DNA of 64,000 nt from Clostridium mobile (GCF_018918285.1 NZ_JAHLQF010000001.1:372001-436000), one strand, 5' to 3'. Counted from the first letter of the stretch, positions 50,158-61,252 are shown. Numbers and translations: made by a program. The notes: generated by a model from the sequence alone, not told the origin.

Positions 50158-51054
50158 TTGAATATTGATGTCATTGGAGTTCCAATGTTTTATGGTAGCG
50201 ACATAGAAGGTGTGGAATTTGGACCGCAAAAGCTGAGAGAAAAAAATATTTATGGAGTTTTAAGTAAATACCATAAAATTTATGACTTAGGCGATGTAAA
50301 TGTTCCTGAGGAAAATGTCTCAAATAAGTTTTTTTATCATCCTAAAATGAAATATTTAAAACCTATAATCGAAGTAAATACAGATTTAGCAGATAAGGTG
50401 TATACCTCCTTAAATTCTGGAAAATTTCCTCTTGTACTTGGTGGTGATCATTCACTCGGTTTAGGAAGTATTTCTGGGGTAAGCAAATATTATAAAGATT
50501 TTGCTGTTATTTGGGTTGATGCTCATGGAGATATTAATTCTTATTTAACCTCTCCTAGCGGAAATGTTCATGGAATGCCATTAGCCGCTGCTATGGGAAT
50601 TGGATATGAAGATTTAACAAATTTATATTTCCACGGAACAAAAATCAAGCCTCAAAATGTATTTATAATTGGAGCAAGGGATTTAGATGCAGGAGAATCA
50701 GACCTTATTAAAGAGAAAAAGTTGGATGTATACTCCACCTCAAGACTTCATGAAGATGGGATTACTTCAATAATTGATGATATATTGACTAAAATAAATA
50801 GACTTAATATTAAAGCCATACATTTAAGCTTTGATATTGATTGTATCGATTCAGATTACGTACCTGGAACTGGTACACCTGTGAAAAATGGAATGACTGT
50901 AGGAGAAGCTAAGACCCTTTTAAAGTCATTAGCTGAAACAAATCTTATAAAATCCATGGACTTTGTTGAATTAAATCCAAGGTTAGATAAGGAAGATGAA
51001 ACTGCTGATTTATGTATAGACTTAATTGACTGGACATTTAGATATATAAAATAA
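50158..51054 (+). CDS. rocF: Arginase
   Basis: Arginase splits arginine to ornithine and urea at a binuclear manganese site. Ligands: H98 (GGDHS), D121/H123/D125 (VDAHGD), D226 and D228 (SFDIDCID). The substrate loop SPSGNVHGMPLA (132-142) is arginase-specific rather than agmatinase-like. 298 aa, family length. Starts at TTG 50158 with AAGGGGG upstream. A single gene, ending in a bidirectional terminator. The 287 bp upstream hold no gene. Confidence 0.9.
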   Translation: MNIDVIGVPMFYGSDIEGVEFGPQKLREKNIYGVLSKYHKIYDLGDVNVPEENVSNKFFYHPKMKYLKPIIEVNTDLADKVYTSLNSGKFPLVLGGDHSLGLGSISGVSKYYKDFAVIWVDAHGDINSYLTSPSGNVHGMPLAAAMGIGYEDLTNLYFHGTKIKPQNVFIIGARDLDAGESDLIKEKKLDVYSTSRLHEDGITSIIDDILTKINRLNIKAIHLSFDIDCIDSDYVPGTGTPVKNGMTVGEAKTLLKSLAETNLIKSMDFVELNPRLDKEDETADLCIDLIDWTFRYIK

Positions 51055-51063
51055 TATATTTAT

Positions 51064-51093
51064 AAAAACTGCTGTAGTTAAACAGCAGTTTTT
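51064..51093. terminator. Bidirectional terminator between arginase and D-2-hydroxyacid dehydrogenase
   Basis: Twelve-bp stem (AAAAACTGCTGT/ACAGCAGTTTTT), six-base loop, between convergent genes. Confidence 0.88.
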
Positions 51094-51096
51094 ATT

Positions 51097-52083
51097 TTAT
51101 TTTACTTCATTCTTACTCTTACCTGTTTTCTCAAATTCACTTAAACTCTCTAGTGAATATTCCACCATGTTATCTACAGCTTCATCAGTATAAAATGCAT
51201 AGTGAGGTGTGAATAACACATTTGGAAATTTTAAAAGTCTTACTAAAACATCATCTTCAAGTATAGAATTTCTGTGATCACTATGGAATATACCAACTTC
51301 ATTTTCATAAACATCCGTTGCAAGGCCACCAATTTTCCCAGATTCAAGGCCTCCTATAAGATCCTCTGCATTCATTAATCCACCACGGGCAGTATTCACT
51401 ATTATTACTCCATCTTTCATTTTAGCTATGCTCTCCTTATTGATTAAGTGATAGTTTTCCGGAGTTAAAGGACAGTGTAGGGATATTATATCAGATTTAG
51501 CAAATAGCTCATCTAAATTTTTATATTCAATATATTTTTTAGCTTCTTCATTTTCATATAGGTCATATCCAATTAATTTACCACTAAAGCCTGAAAAAGC
51601 TTTGATGGTAGCCAAACCTATTCTACCTGTGCCAATAAATCCTATAGTCTTATTTCTAAGCTCACTACCCATAAGACCAGACAGCCCAAAGTTTTGAACA
51701 TCTACACGGCGTATAGCCTGTTGAATGTTTCTGAGGACACATAATGTTATTCCAACTGCAAATTCTGAAACCGCATTTGGAGAATAGGCTGGTACATTAG
51801 AAACTTTTATATCATATTTTTTAGCTGTTTCTAAATCTATATTATTTACACCTGCGGAACGACTGGCTAAATATTTTACTCCAAGTTTTGCAATAGCTTC
51901 TATTCCTTCTTTATTAGCCTTACAATTTCCTAGTATACTAACTCCATAAAAACCTTCTGCCAAATGAGCATTATGTGGTCCAAAGGACTCTTTTATCAAA
52001 GTAACATTATGATTATATATTTTAGAATATTCTTCAAAACTGGCTATTTCATCTGGCCGTACAGCATAAGCTATTACTTTCAT
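51097..52083 (-). CDS. D-2-hydroxyacid dehydrogenase (D-lactate dehydrogenase type)
   Basis: 328 aa. The NAD Rossmann motif GFIGTGRIGLATIKAF, SAGVNNIDLE, the HCPLTPENYHLI segment, catalytic Arg in VNTARGGLMN, DVYENE with the catalytic Glu, and FTPHYAFYTDEA with the catalytic His. Sequence details fit D-lactate dehydrogenase / (R)-2-hydroxyisocaproate dehydrogenase, which reduce pyruvate or 2-oxoacids with NADH. It is 11 bases downstream of an orphan EIIC gene, so they are probably one transcript. Confidence 0.9.
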   Translation of the reverse strand: MKVIAYAVRPDEIASFEEYSKIYNHNVTLIKESFGPHNAHLAEGFYGVSILGNCKANKEGIEAIAKLGVKYLASRSAGVNNIDLETAKKYDIKVSNVPAYSPNAVSEFAVGITLCVLRNIQQAIRRVDVQNFGLSGLMGSELRNKTIGFIGTGRIGLATIKAFSGFSGKLIGYDLYENEEAKKYIEYKNLDELFAKSDIISLHCPLTPENYHLINKESIAKMKDGVIIVNTARGGLMNAEDLIGGLESGKIGGLATDVYENEVGIFHSDHRNSILEDDVLVRLLKFPNVLFTPHYAFYTDEAVDNMVEYSLESLSEFEKTGKSKNEVK

Positions 52084-52094
52084 ATTAATCTCTC

Positions 52095-53159
52095 CTATTC
52101 AAACTTTAGTTTATAGTCTTCTGGCTTTACTAACTTAACTACTTTAGTAAATACATAGTTAAATACAAAGCCTAATAGTATAGGTATAATAACAAATATT
52201 AATGTCACCATCATAATATTTGTTACCGACCATCCACCACTCATTAAATTTAATGCATTAATTGGTCCTATTAATCCTGATATGCCGAAGCCAGCACTCA
52301 TTGGCGTTCCAGGTATATTAAACATTCCAGCTAAAGCTCCTAATACTGCTGCATTACAAACAATTGGTATTATCATCTTAGGTTTCTTTATAAAATTAGC
52401 CATTTGCATTTTAGGTGATCCTAAAAAGTGTGCTACTGAAGTACCCACAGAATTGGATTTCCATCCTGATATGGACAATCCAAATCCTGCTGCAACAATT
52501 CCTAAATTTGCTGCTCCAGAAGCAATTCCTGATAGGGAAATTGCTGTAGCAACACCCACTGTAGAGATTGGTGATACAATTAATAATGCAAAAGCAATTG
52601 CTGTTAAAATACCCATTAGTATTGGTTGCAGTAGTGTAAAGTTTTGTATTATCCTACCAATCCACTCTGTGATTAACTTAATATATGGTAATGTAAATAA
52701 TCCTAAAGCTCCTGCTACTGTAATTACAATGGTGGGAACTAGCAGTATGGTATATGCCTTTAATTTAGAACCTAATAATAGTACTATTACTACTGCTATC
52801 GCTGCTGTTATACCAGCATTTATTACATCACCAGTTCCAGTAAATGCAAATACCCCTTTCTCTCCAGCCATGGATACTCCAGAACCTACTACCGTTGCGA
52901 TTCCTATTGATGCGGTCTGTATTGGAGTAAATCCAAATTGCATTGCTACTGTTACTCCAATAACCATAGGTAGCATTCTTGCCGCTAAGTTTGTCATATC
53001 TATAATTAATTTAGCACCAGGAAATACAGGCGATAGTGCTTTAGCTAATTCTCCAAGTAAAGCTCCTGGAACTAGTGCAACAACTATACCTATGCTTAAC
53101 CCCGCAAGAACTTTATTGAAGAAATTTCCACCTGACACTTTTCCATTATTTTTTGACAT
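52095..53159 (-). CDS. Orphan PTS EIIC-like permease (PTS_EIIC_2 family)
   Basis: 354 aa from ATG 53159, nine bases after GGAGG. About ten hydrophobic helices with Gly-rich segments (VVGSGVSMAGEKGVFAFTGTGDVINAG, split by short loops), as in PF13303-type 'phosphotransferase system EIIC' proteins. No EIIA or EIIB domain is fused or adjacent. Pairing with a D-2-hydroxyacid dehydrogenase suggests transport of an organic acid rather than a sugar; that is inference from operon structure. Confidence 0.78.
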   Translation of the reverse strand: MSKNNGKVSGGNFFNKVLAGLSIGIVVALVPGALLGELAKALSPVFPGAKLIIDMTNLAARMLPMVIGVTVAMQFGFTPIQTASIGIATVVGSGVSMAGEKGVFAFTGTGDVINAGITAAIAVVIVLLLGSKLKAYTILLVPTIVITVAGALGLFTLPYIKLITEWIGRIIQNFTLLQPILMGILTAIAFALLIVSPISTVGVATAISLSGIASGAANLGIVAAGFGLSISGWKSNSVGTSVAHFLGSPKMQMANFIKKPKMIIPIVCNAAVLGALAGMFNIPGTPMSAGFGISGLIGPINALNLMSGGWSVTNIMMVTLIFVIIPILLGFVFNYVFTKVVKLVKPEDYKLKFE

Positions 53160-53411
53160 TCGCATATTCCTCCTTCAGCTTATTGCATATTTTGTCGCAT
53201 TTTATATTTTACTAGAAACTATTTTGTAACATTAACCATTTAAAATAATTTTTTATAAACTTTACAGGTGCTCAAATATCCTGTAAATAACAACTCTATT
53301 TTAAATATAAGTATTTATTATAGAGATTGCTTAATTTTAGATAATCTTCATAGAGTTTTAATAATATTATTTCTTTATACAAGTCATTTATTCTAACTAT
53401 AAAAATAAAAA

Positions 53412-53438
53412 AAAGATCAGCCTAATTAGCTGATCTTT
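53412..53438 (-). terminator. Terminator overlapping the parC stop codon
   Basis: Ten-bp stem (AAAGATCAGC/GCTGATCTTT) with a seven-base loop; on the minus strand it is followed by TTTTTTTATTTTT. The ascending arm is made of the last parC codons and the stop. Confidence 0.9.
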
Positions 53439-56290
53439 ATCTTATCTATAAAATCTTCAAAAACTACTAGCATTATATTATTTCCTCTTCCTGCTCTATT
53501 TTGAGATTTAATATTATCTATAATTATCTTTTCCTCATTCTTTTTCTTTGAAATTAAATGTAGTTGTTTATATTCTTCTTTTCTTAAAAAAGCAAATGCT
53601 ACATTATCGTCCTCTTTTAGACTTATACCTGTAACTCCTGAAGCAATCCTTCCCATAAGACTTACGCTGGAGGATAGAAATCTTATACACATGGCTTTTT
53701 CAGTTATTATAATTATATCTTCTTCTTCCTCCTTAGAATACTGTACTGATACTAATGAATCTTTTTCCCATTTAAATTTATATCCTTGACATAAGAAGTT
53801 TTCTCCCTTAAATTCGCTTAAAGCTGTCTTTTTTACTAAGCCACTTTTAGTAAAGAAATATACGTATCCCTCTTCCTCATCCTTAATGGAAATTATATTT
53901 AATATTTCACTTTTATCAATTTCCAATAAATCTTCAAGACTTATTCCCTTATCACTTAAGTTTTCTAACATAAATGAAGGTATAGATACCACTTTTCCAT
54001 CTTTAAAGAATATAAGCAATTTACTACTTGAATCTGTGTTCAATGTGAGATGAAAGCCTTTTTCTAATTTATTGCCTTTCTTAATATCTCCAAATTTATT
54101 CCACAATATTTTAAAGCTATTAAATACCCCTTCTTTTACAAAGCTAGCCTCTATTACTTCATCTTTTTCACTAATAGAAAATAATTGAATTGGAAGTATG
54201 TTTCTATCTACACTTTCTAATGAAGGTTCTTCTATTGTAAATTCAAAGCCTATTTTAGTTAATATTTTAATAAAAGCCTCTTCTCTATCTCTTGAAACTA
54301 AGTCAACTTTTATTAATTCTTCACCTTGCTTTAATTTAGATGCAACTAGCTTAGTATAGCTAGTAATATATTTATCTAGCCCTGTTTTCTTTATAGCACC
54401 CTTTGAGGTTATGAATATAATATCCTTTTGACAAGAGAAATCTTCTATAGAATAAGCATTGATTATCCTTTCTTCTTCAAGATCTAATCCCTTTATAATA
54501 TAATCTATTCTCTCTCCTCTTTCCCTCCATCTCATTTCAGGTATATCTACCACTTTTATTTGGTACATATTCCCCGTGTTTGTAAATAGAGCTAAGGTAT
54601 CTTTAGTGTTGGAGTTTAGTAAAAATTTATTATAATCTCCTTCTCTATAATCGATCTCTTCAACATCAGTATTGGAACGATTATAAGTTTTTTGAGATAT
54701 TCTCTTTACAAAGCCTTCATTAGACATAGTTATTACAACTTCTTCTTCTATAATCAATTCCTCTATATCTATTTTGGCTTCATCATCATCTTCTACTATT
54801 TCAGTTCTTCTATTGTCACCATATTTATCTTTAATTTCATTTATTTCTTCTTTTATTACCTTTAGCAATTCTTTTTCACTTTGTAATATTTTGTTTAGCT
54901 TATTTATTTGTCTTTCAAGTTCCCTATATTCTTTTTCAAAGGCTTTAATCTCAAGTCCTGTAAGTCTATATAACATAAGCTCTAATATAGCATCGCTTTG
55001 AATTTCTGTAAATCCAAACTTATTTATAAGATTTTGCCTAGCATCTTTTTTTGATTTAGAACTTCTTATTGTCTCTATTATCTGATCCATTATACCTATA
55101 GCTTTGATAAAACCTTCTACTATGTGAAATCTTCTTTCTGCTATTTCTAATTCTCTCAAAGTTCTTTTCGTTACTACATCTTTTTGATGTTCAACATAGT
55201 GGTGAATTATAGTCTTAAGACCCATAGTTTCAGGTTTTCCTTCAGCTAAAGCAACCATATTAAATGATAGATTGCATTGTAGCTCAGTTTTTTTATATAA
55301 ATATTTTAAAATCTTTTCCCCTATTTCTTCATCTACGGATTTTTTTAATTCAATAACAGCCCTTATACCAGTTCTATCAGACTCATCTCTTATATCGCTG
55401 ATTCCCTCAAGGGATTTTGCATGTCTTTTATCTGCTGTCATTTCAGAAATGGTCTGTAATATTCTAGCCTTATTTCGTCTGTATGGAAATTCAGTTATGA
55501 CAATACCTAGTCTTCCATTTTCAAGTTTCTCTAAAGAAGCTTTTGCTCTTAAAGTAACCTTTCCTGATCCTGTCTCATAAGCGGATAAAAGTGAATTCTT
55601 ACCTATTAAAATACCCCCTGTAGGTAAATCAGGTCCTTTAATATGTTTCATCATATCTTTAGTGCTTATGCTACTATCATCTATATAAGCTAAAGTAGCA
55701 TCTATAACCTCTCCAAGATTGTGAGGCGGTATATTAGTTGTAAGCCCTACCGCTATTCCAAAAGCACCATTTACTAAAAGATTTGGGTATCTAGCAGGAA
55801 GCACTGCTGGTTCCTTTTCTGAAGATGAGTAGTTATCCACCATGTTTACTACATCTTTTTCAATATCTCTAGTTAGTTCTAAAGCAATAGGAGTAAGTCT
55901 TGCTTCTGTATAACGCATAGCTGCAGCACTATCTCCATCTACGCTTCCCCAATTTCCATGTCCATCTATTAATGGCATTCTAGTTGAGAAATCCTGAGCT
56001 AATATTACCATGGCATCATAAACAGATGAATCTCCATGAGGGTGGTATTTACCTAGAATATCCCCTACGATTCTTGCAGATTTATAATATGGTTTATCTG
56101 GAAAGGCAGACAACTTATACGCACCGTATATAATCCTTCTATGAACTGGCTTTAATCCATCTCTCACGTCCGGCAGAGCTCTATCTTTTGCAACCTCTAC
56201 TGCATAAGGAAGATAATTATCCGGCATAGCTTCTTCAATTGGTATATTAATTATATTTTTATCTTCTGGTATATTATTTTTTTTAGACAT
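53426..56290 (-). CDS. parC: Type II topoisomerase subunit A (ParC/GyrA-like)
   Basis: 954 aa. The 5Y-CAP domain has the catalytic tyrosine Y127 ([11 protein letters not shown]) and the quinolone-resistance region [12 protein letters not shown] with Ser88; then coiled coil (residues 400-490) and a C-terminal beta-pinwheel. No clear GyrA box (QRRGGKG) is present, favouring topoisomerase IV ParC (decatenation) over gyrase. Follows parE by 27 bases. Length is above E. coli ParC (752) and closer to other clostridial ParC. Confidence 0.88.
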   Translation of the reverse strand: MSKKNNIPEDKNIINIPIEEAMPDNYLPYAVEVAKDRALPDVRDGLKPVHRRIIYGAYKLSAFPDKPYYKSARIVGDILGKYHPHGDSSVYDAMVILAQDFSTRMPLIDGHGNWGSVDGDSAAAMRYTEARLTPIALELTRDIEKDVVNMVDNYSSSEKEPAVLPARYPNLLVNGAFGIAVGLTTNIPPHNLGEVIDATLAYIDDSSISTKDMMKHIKGPDLPTGGILIGKNSLLSAYETGSGKVTLRAKASLEKLENGRLGIVITEFPYRRNKARILQTISEMTADKRHAKSLEGISDIRDESDRTGIRAVIELKKSVDEEIGEKILKYLYKKTELQCNLSFNMVALAEGKPETMGLKTIIHHYVEHQKDVVTKRTLRELEIAERRFHIVEGFIKAIGIMDQIIETIRSSKSKKDARQNLINKFGFTEIQSDAILELMLYRLTGLEIKAFEKEYRELERQINKLNKILQSEKELLKVIKEEINEIKDKYGDNRRTEIVEDDDEAKIDIEELIIEEEVVITMSNEGFVKRISQKTYNRSNTDVEEIDYREGDYNKFLLNSNTKDTLALFTNTGNMYQIKVVDIPEMRWRERGERIDYIIKGLDLEEERIINAYSIEDFSCQKDIIFITSKGAIKKTGLDKYITSYTKLVASKLKQGEELIKVDLVSRDREEAFIKILTKIGFEFTIEEPSLESVDRNILPIQLFSISEKDEVIEASFVKEGVFNSFKILWNKFGDIKKGNKLEKGFHLTLNTDSSSKLLIFFKDGKVVSIPSFMLENLSDKGISLEDLLEIDKSEILNIISIKDEEEGYVYFFTKSGLVKKTALSEFKGENFLCQGYKFKWEKDSLVSVQYSKEEEEDIIIITEKAMCIRFLSSSVSLMGRIASGVTGISLKEDDNVAFAFLRKEEYKQLHLISKKKNEEKIIIDNIKSQNRAGRGNNIMLVVFEDFIDKIKIS

Positions 56291-56317
56291 TTAAACACCT
56301 CTCTAGACTTAAATAGG

Positions 56318-58273
56318 TTAAAACTCTCCGTATTTATACATGTAGTTTTTTCTAGGCTCAACAACATCTCCCATAAGTAAAGATACCATTTTTTCTGCCT
56401 TTGCAGCATCTTCTATGGTTATTCTTTGTAATGTTCTACTTTCTGGGTTCAAAGTAGTTTGCCAAAGTTGATCAGGATTCATTTCACCTAACCCTTTATA
56501 TCTTTGAATTAAAAACCCTTTTCCGATTTCCTTCTTTGCACTATCTAATTCTTCATCACTATAGGCATATTTAATTACTTCTTTTCCTTTAACATCTTTA
56601 TATACCTTATACAAAGGTGGTGATGCAATATACAGATGTCCATTTGTAATCAATGGCCTCATATACCTATAAATATATGTCATCCACAAGGTACGAATAT
56701 GATATCCATCCACATCCGCATCTGATAGAATAATTACTTTATCATACTTTAAATCTTCTTCGTTATAATTATCAAGAACTCCAGTACCAATAGCAGTATT
56801 AAATATTTTTAGTTCCTCACTGCTCAACACATTCTCTAGTTTTTGTTTTTCTGTATTCATTATTTTACCCTTTGAAGGCATTATGGTCTGAAATCTTCTA
56901 TCCCTTGCTTGTTTGGCAGATCCTCCAGCGGAATCTCCTTCCACTACTATAAATTCACAAGACTTAGCATCTCTTAGGGTACAAACAGCTATTTTACCAG
57001 CAAGAGGTGCTGTACCTTTTCCTATCTTTTTCTTTTCAGCTTCATTTATTTTTTTAATTTTTTCTCTTCTCGCCGCCGCTTCCATTGCATTGTTTATCAA
57101 CAATGTAGCAGTATCTTTATTATCCTCAATCCATTCAGATAGTCTTGTATATGCTAAATCATTCATCATAGCATAAGCTTCATTATTTCCTAATTTTGTT
57201 TTAGTCTGACCTTCGAATATAGGATTAGTTAACTTTATTCTTATTATGGCAGTCATACCTTCCCTAAGGTCATCCCCTTCAAATTCCTTATCCTTTTCCT
57301 TTAAAATATTTAGCTTTTTAGCCCATTCTTTAAAAGCCCTAGTCATACCTGTCTTGAAGCCTGTTTCATGGGTTCCTGATTCCGTGGTTGGGATATTATT
57401 TACGTAGCTTGCAATATGCTCTGTAGTTGAATCTGTAAATTGAATACACACTTCCCCATACATACTAATTCCATTTACTTCTCTTTCTCCATCAAAAAGT
57501 ATTGGAGGATTGTGTAATACGGTTTTACTTTCGTTTAAATAATCTATAAAATCTAAAAGTCCCCTCTCAGAGTGGTATTCTTTTGTTATAGGTTCTTCTT
57601 TTCTATTATCTATTAAAACTAAAGTTATTCCTTTATTTTGAAATGCTAATTCTTGAAGTCTCTCATCAATTATGTCAAATTTAAAATCTATTGTTGAGAA
57701 AACTTCTTTATCTGGTAAAAACGTGACTTTAGTACCAGTTTCTTTTGTCTTTCCTACTACCTCTAACTTTGTTACTGCTGTTCCTGGCATGCTTTTTTTT
57801 AAAGATTGGTCATAGGAATATTCAAATCTTTGCCTATATATATTTCCATTTTGTTTTATTTCAACTTCTAACCATTCAGACAAGGCATTAACTACTGATG
57901 CACCTACACCATGAAGCCCTCCAGATGTTTTATAATTAGAATTATTAAATTTACCACCTGTATGTAGTTCAGTAAACACCATCTCTACTCCAGACTTTTT
58001 CTTTGTAGGGTGTATTCCTGTAGGTATTCCTCTACCATTATCCTGTACAGTAACGGTCTTATCTTTATTTAAACTAATAATAGCTCTATCTCCATAACCA
58101 TTGGTTATCTCATCTATAGCATTATCTAATATTTCCCATATGCAGTGATGTAAACCTTTGCTACCTGTAGAGCCTATGTACATTCCTGGTCTTACACGTA
58201 CTGGCTCTAACTTTTCTAAGGAAGTTAATGCAGTTACATCGTATATAGAGTCCATCTGCAAATCTTTATCCAT
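56318..58273 (-). CDS. parE: Type II topoisomerase subunit B (ParE/GyrB-like)
   Basis: 651 aa from ATG 58273 (GGAGGAG upstream; an upstream 22-codon extension lacks a site). GHKL ATPase motifs: WEILDNAIDE, VQDNGRGIPTGIHP and GGLHGVGASVVNALS; TOPRIM: VEGDSAGGSAKQARD and LSDADVDGYHIRTL. Partner of the A subunit downstream. With that subunit lacking the gyrase box, topoisomerase IV is the better call. Confidence 0.9.
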   Translation of the reverse strand: MDKDLQMDSIYDVTALTSLEKLEPVRVRPGMYIGSTGSKGLHHCIWEILDNAIDEITNGYGDRAIISLNKDKTVTVQDNGRGIPTGIHPTKKKSGVEMVFTELHTGGKFNNSNYKTSGGLHGVGASVVNALSEWLEVEIKQNGNIYRQRFEYSYDQSLKKSMPGTAVTKLEVVGKTKETGTKVTFLPDKEVFSTIDFKFDIIDERLQELAFQNKGITLVLIDNRKEEPITKEYHSERGLLDFIDYLNESKTVLHNPPILFDGEREVNGISMYGEVCIQFTDSTTEHIASYVNNIPTTESGTHETGFKTGMTRAFKEWAKKLNILKEKDKEFEGDDLREGMTAIIRIKLTNPIFEGQTKTKLGNNEAYAMMNDLAYTRLSEWIEDNKDTATLLINNAMEAAARREKIKKINEAEKKKIGKGTAPLAGKIAVCTLRDAKSCEFIVVEGDSAGGSAKQARDRRFQTIMPSKGKIMNTEKQKLENVLSSEELKIFNTAIGTGVLDNYNEEDLKYDKVIILSDADVDGYHIRTLWMTYIYRYMRPLITNGHLYIASPPLYKVYKDVKGKEVIKYAYSDEELDSAKKEIGKGFLIQRYKGLGEMNPDQLWQTTLNPESRTLQRITIEDAAKAEKMVSLLMGDVVEPRKNYMYKYGEF

Positions 58274-58411
58274 ATTTCTCCTCCTAACTGCTAATATATC
58301 ACAAATTAAAATTATAGCAGAAATAACCTGCAAAAACAAATGTTCTTATTTAGTTAAACATTGAAATTTAATGGTGGAAAATTATTATTTTAAAAAATTA
58401 TTAGAAATTAA

Positions 58412-58442
58412 AAAGGTTTCTGGCGTTAGCACAAAAACCTTT
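58412..58442 (-). terminator. Terminator-like hairpin between tvp38 and parE
   Basis: Eight-bp stem (AAAGGTTT/AAACCTTT), 15-base loop, followed on the minus strand by TTAATTTC. It lies 115 bases past the TVP38 stop. The rest of this 285-bp gap holds an AT-rich fragment (CCACTTTCCACTGTTAATTA, 58485-58504) of the dispersed repeat family and no gene. Confidence 0.55.
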
Positions 58443-58558
58443 AATCATTTAGATTTTTACTGACAAAATCAATTATTTATTATCCACTTTCCACTGTTAA
58501 TTAAATAATTGAACACCAACTTAATAAACCTTAAATTTATTTTTATTCTCTATTCTTT

Positions 58559-59212
58559 TTACAAATCATTTGCTTTTTTGAAAAAAAACGTAGATGAAAT
58601 GGTTGCAAAAATTATAAAAACTAAAGGAATAATAAATTTAGCAGAATTAAATTTAAATATATTCCTCCCCATAATTGAATAGCATAAAGTTTCAGGCATT
58701 ACTCCAATAAGAGATGCTAAAATAAAATCTCTATATTTTATTTTACTAAGTCCACAGGTATAGCTTAGTGGATCATAAGGTAACACTGGAGGAAGTCTTA
58801 ATAAAAGCAATATTTTAAATCCATTTTTCTCAATATTGGCATTTATATTAGCAGCTCTTCCTTTTAGCATCTGACTTATTTTGGATTGTCCAAAAAATCT
58901 AGCTATTGAAAAAGCTACTGTACCAGATAAGAAGAATCCTATCATGCTTAGCATAAATCCTTTAATAGGCCCAAATAGCATTCCACCAATTACTGAAAAT
59001 ATAGCTGCCGGTACACAAACTAAAAGTGGCTTTAATAAACACATAATTAAAAAGCATACTACAGCAAATTTACCATAAGTAGATATATAGTCTGCTAAAT
59101 CATCAATTTTTATATTTCTTATGTCTATATGGAATATTTTTATTGTATAAAAAGCTAACATTATAATGATGATAATAAGGGCAATTTTTAATATAGTCTT
59201 TTTATTTTTCAT
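58559..59212 (-). CDS. TVP38/TMEM64 (DedA-superfamily) membrane protein
   Basis: 217 aa with about six hydrophobic segments. The family core is present: FSVIGGMLFGPIKGFMLSMIG followed by ARFFGQSKI, then LLLRLPPVLPYDPLSYTCGLSKIKYRDF and the following helix. DedA/TVP38 proteins are being linked to lipid flipping; substrate unknown here. No neighbour suggests a specific pathway. Confidence 0.88.
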   Translation of the reverse strand: MKNKKTILKIALIIIIIMLAFYTIKIFHIDIRNIKIDDLADYISTYGKFAVVCFLIMCLLKPLLVCVPAAIFSVIGGMLFGPIKGFMLSMIGFFLSGTVAFSIARFFGQSKISQMLKGRAANINANIEKNGFKILLLLRLPPVLPYDPLSYTCGLSKIKYRDFILASLIGVMPETLCYSIMGRNIFKFNSAKFIIPLVFIIFATISSTFFFKKANDL

Positions 59213-59365
59213 ATTTTTTCTCCTACATTATGGAAATATTTTTAATATTACTACTATCATACAACAAATAAACACTTTATTCAAATTTAAACTTTTACTG
59301 TAAGATATTCTAATAACGCAAGTATTGATATTAATATTGTTAATAAATATATAAATATTATAATA

Positions 59366-59400
59366 AAAACTAGTGTATAAACTTTTATACACTAGTTTTT
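59366..59400 (-). terminator. Terminator after ptsI
   Basis: Sixteen-bp stem (AAAAACTAGTGTATAA/TTATACACTAGTTTTT) with a three-base loop, just beyond the ptsI stop; symmetric so it can also function on the plus strand. Confidence 0.85.
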
Positions 59401-59405
59401 ATTAT

Positions 59406-61058
59406 TTATAATTTTTTAACTATTTTGCTAGATTCTTTAAAGCTTAAATTTCTTATTATTTTTCTCACTTTTAATATAGAGGATGGGCTCATGCTAAACT
59501 CCTCTAGTCCCATTCCTAAAAGTAACGGAATTAAATCCTCCCTTCCTGCCATCTCTCCACACATTCCTACCCATATTCCTTCTCTATGTCCATTTTCTAT
59601 TACTAATTTTATTAACCTAAGTACTGCTAAATTATTAAAATCATAAAGGTATGAAACTTTTTCATTCATCCTATCCACTGCCATAGTATATTGTATAAGG
59701 TCATTTGTTCCGATGCTAAAAAAATCTACTTCTTTTGCTAAAATATCAGAAATAATAGCTGCAGATGGAACTTCAATCATTATGCCTACCTCTAAATTCT
59801 CATCATATTCTAAGCCTTCTTCCTTCAACTCATTTTTGCACTCTTTTAAAATTTTTTTACTCTCTAAAAGTTCCTCTAAATTGCATATCATAGGGAACAT
59901 AATCTTTAAGTTTCCATACTTAGAAGCTCTTAATAGAGCTCTTAACTGAGTTTTAAAAATATCCTTTCTATCTAAACATAACCTTATAGCTCTATATCCC
60001 AAAAATGGATTTAACTCTTCTTTAATTGGTAAATATGATAGTTTTTTATCTCCTCCGATGTCTAGAGTTCTAATTACTACAGGCTTTCCATTTAGCTTCT
60101 CAACTACACTTTTATATGCTAAAAATTGTTCTTCTTCATTAGGCAAAACTTCCTTTTCCATGTACAAAAACTCGGTTCTAAAAAGTCCTATACCTTCTCC
60201 TCCATTTTCGATTATGCTATCCACTTCTTCTACGGATCCTATATTTCCTGCTACTTCTACTTTTTTAAAATCTAAAGTAATACTTTCTAAATCCTTATAC
60301 TTTAATAGTTCTATTTTATCTTCCATATATCGTTCTATCTTTTCTCTATAGTTTTTTAAAGTTTTCTCATCAGGATTTAATATAACTACGCCTTCATTTC
60401 CATCTATTATTAAAACATCTCCATTTTTTATTTTATCCAATAAATTGTGTACACCCAATATCGCAGGAATTCCTAAAGTTCTAGCTATTATTGCTGAATG
60501 AGATGTAACTCCTCCTGTCTCCGTAACAAAACCTAACACCTTATTTTTATCCATTTGAGCAGTTTGAGAGGGTGTAATATCTTTTGATATTATTATGCTT
60601 TCTTCTTTAATGTTGTTTACACCTTCCTCGACTTGTCCATTTAATATTCTTAACATCCTTTTAGTAACGTCTTTTATATCTACAATTCTTTCCTTTAAAT
60701 ACTCATCTTCTATTCCTTCAAATATTTCTACTAACTCATCACATACAGTCTTTAAAGCATATTCAGCATTTATATTTTCCTTTAATATCTTTTCACTAAC
60801 TGTTCCAATAAGCTCTGGATCATCTAGCATAGTCAAATGAGCCTCAAATATTTCACCTTCATTTTCAGTAAAATTTTTAATAGTGGATTCTATTAATTCT
60901 TCTAATTCTTTTTTTGCTTTCTCTACAGCCTTATTAAATCTTTCTTCCTCTAAACTACTATCTTCTATTTTAATTTTTAAAGGTTTAAAATCATACTCTT
61001 TTATCACAAATGCTTTGCCTATAGCTATTCCTGATGACGCTTTTATACCTTTTAACAT
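59406..61058 (-). CDS. ptsI: PTS enzyme I
   Basis: Enzyme I takes phosphate from phosphoenolpyruvate and passes it to HPr, the entry step of all PTS uptake and the donor for DhaM in this window. 550 aa from ATG 61058 (GGGAGG seven bases upstream). Phospho-acceptor H187 (TGGVTSHSAIIAR), the PEP-binding barrel (GIGLFRTEFLYM, RTLDIGGDK, NPFLGYRAIR) and the C-terminal WVGMCGEMAG cysteine motif. ptsH is not adjacent. Confidence 0.96.
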   Translation of the reverse strand: MLKGIKASSGIAIGKAFVIKEYDFKPLKIKIEDSSLEEERFNKAVEKAKKELEELIESTIKNFTENEGEIFEAHLTMLDDPELIGTVSEKILKENINAEYALKTVCDELVEIFEGIEDEYLKERIVDIKDVTKRMLRILNGQVEEGVNNIKEESIIISKDITPSQTAQMDKNKVLGFVTETGGVTSHSAIIARTLGIPAILGVHNLLDKIKNGDVLIIDGNEGVVILNPDEKTLKNYREKIERYMEDKIELLKYKDLESITLDFKKVEVAGNIGSVEEVDSIIENGGEGIGLFRTEFLYMEKEVLPNEEEQFLAYKSVVEKLNGKPVVIRTLDIGGDKKLSYLPIKEELNPFLGYRAIRLCLDRKDIFKTQLRALLRASKYGNLKIMFPMICNLEELLESKKILKECKNELKEEGLEYDENLEVGIMIEVPSAAIISDILAKEVDFFSIGTNDLIQYTMAVDRMNEKVSYLYDFNNLAVLRLIKLVIENGHREGIWVGMCGEMAGREDLIPLLLGMGLEEFSMSPSSILKVRKIIRNLSFKESSKIVKKL

Positions 61059-61252
61059 AAAAAATCCTCCCAAATATTATTAGTTTCATCAAATAAATAT
61101 GTAAAGATATTACATATATTATATCATTAAAAATTTCCAGTTCATAGGGAATTCATTAGTAAGTATCATTAAATTAAATTTATATTAAAGTAATAAAAAA
61201 TATTAAGTTGCTAAAACTAAGAAGGATAGATAAAAGATAAGGGGATGATTTT

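Noticed and set aside
52282-53229. A 315-codon open frame on the plus strand
   Set aside because: Antisense shadow of the EIIC gene; Pro/Thr/Ile-rich composition reflects reverse complement of a hydrophobic protein.
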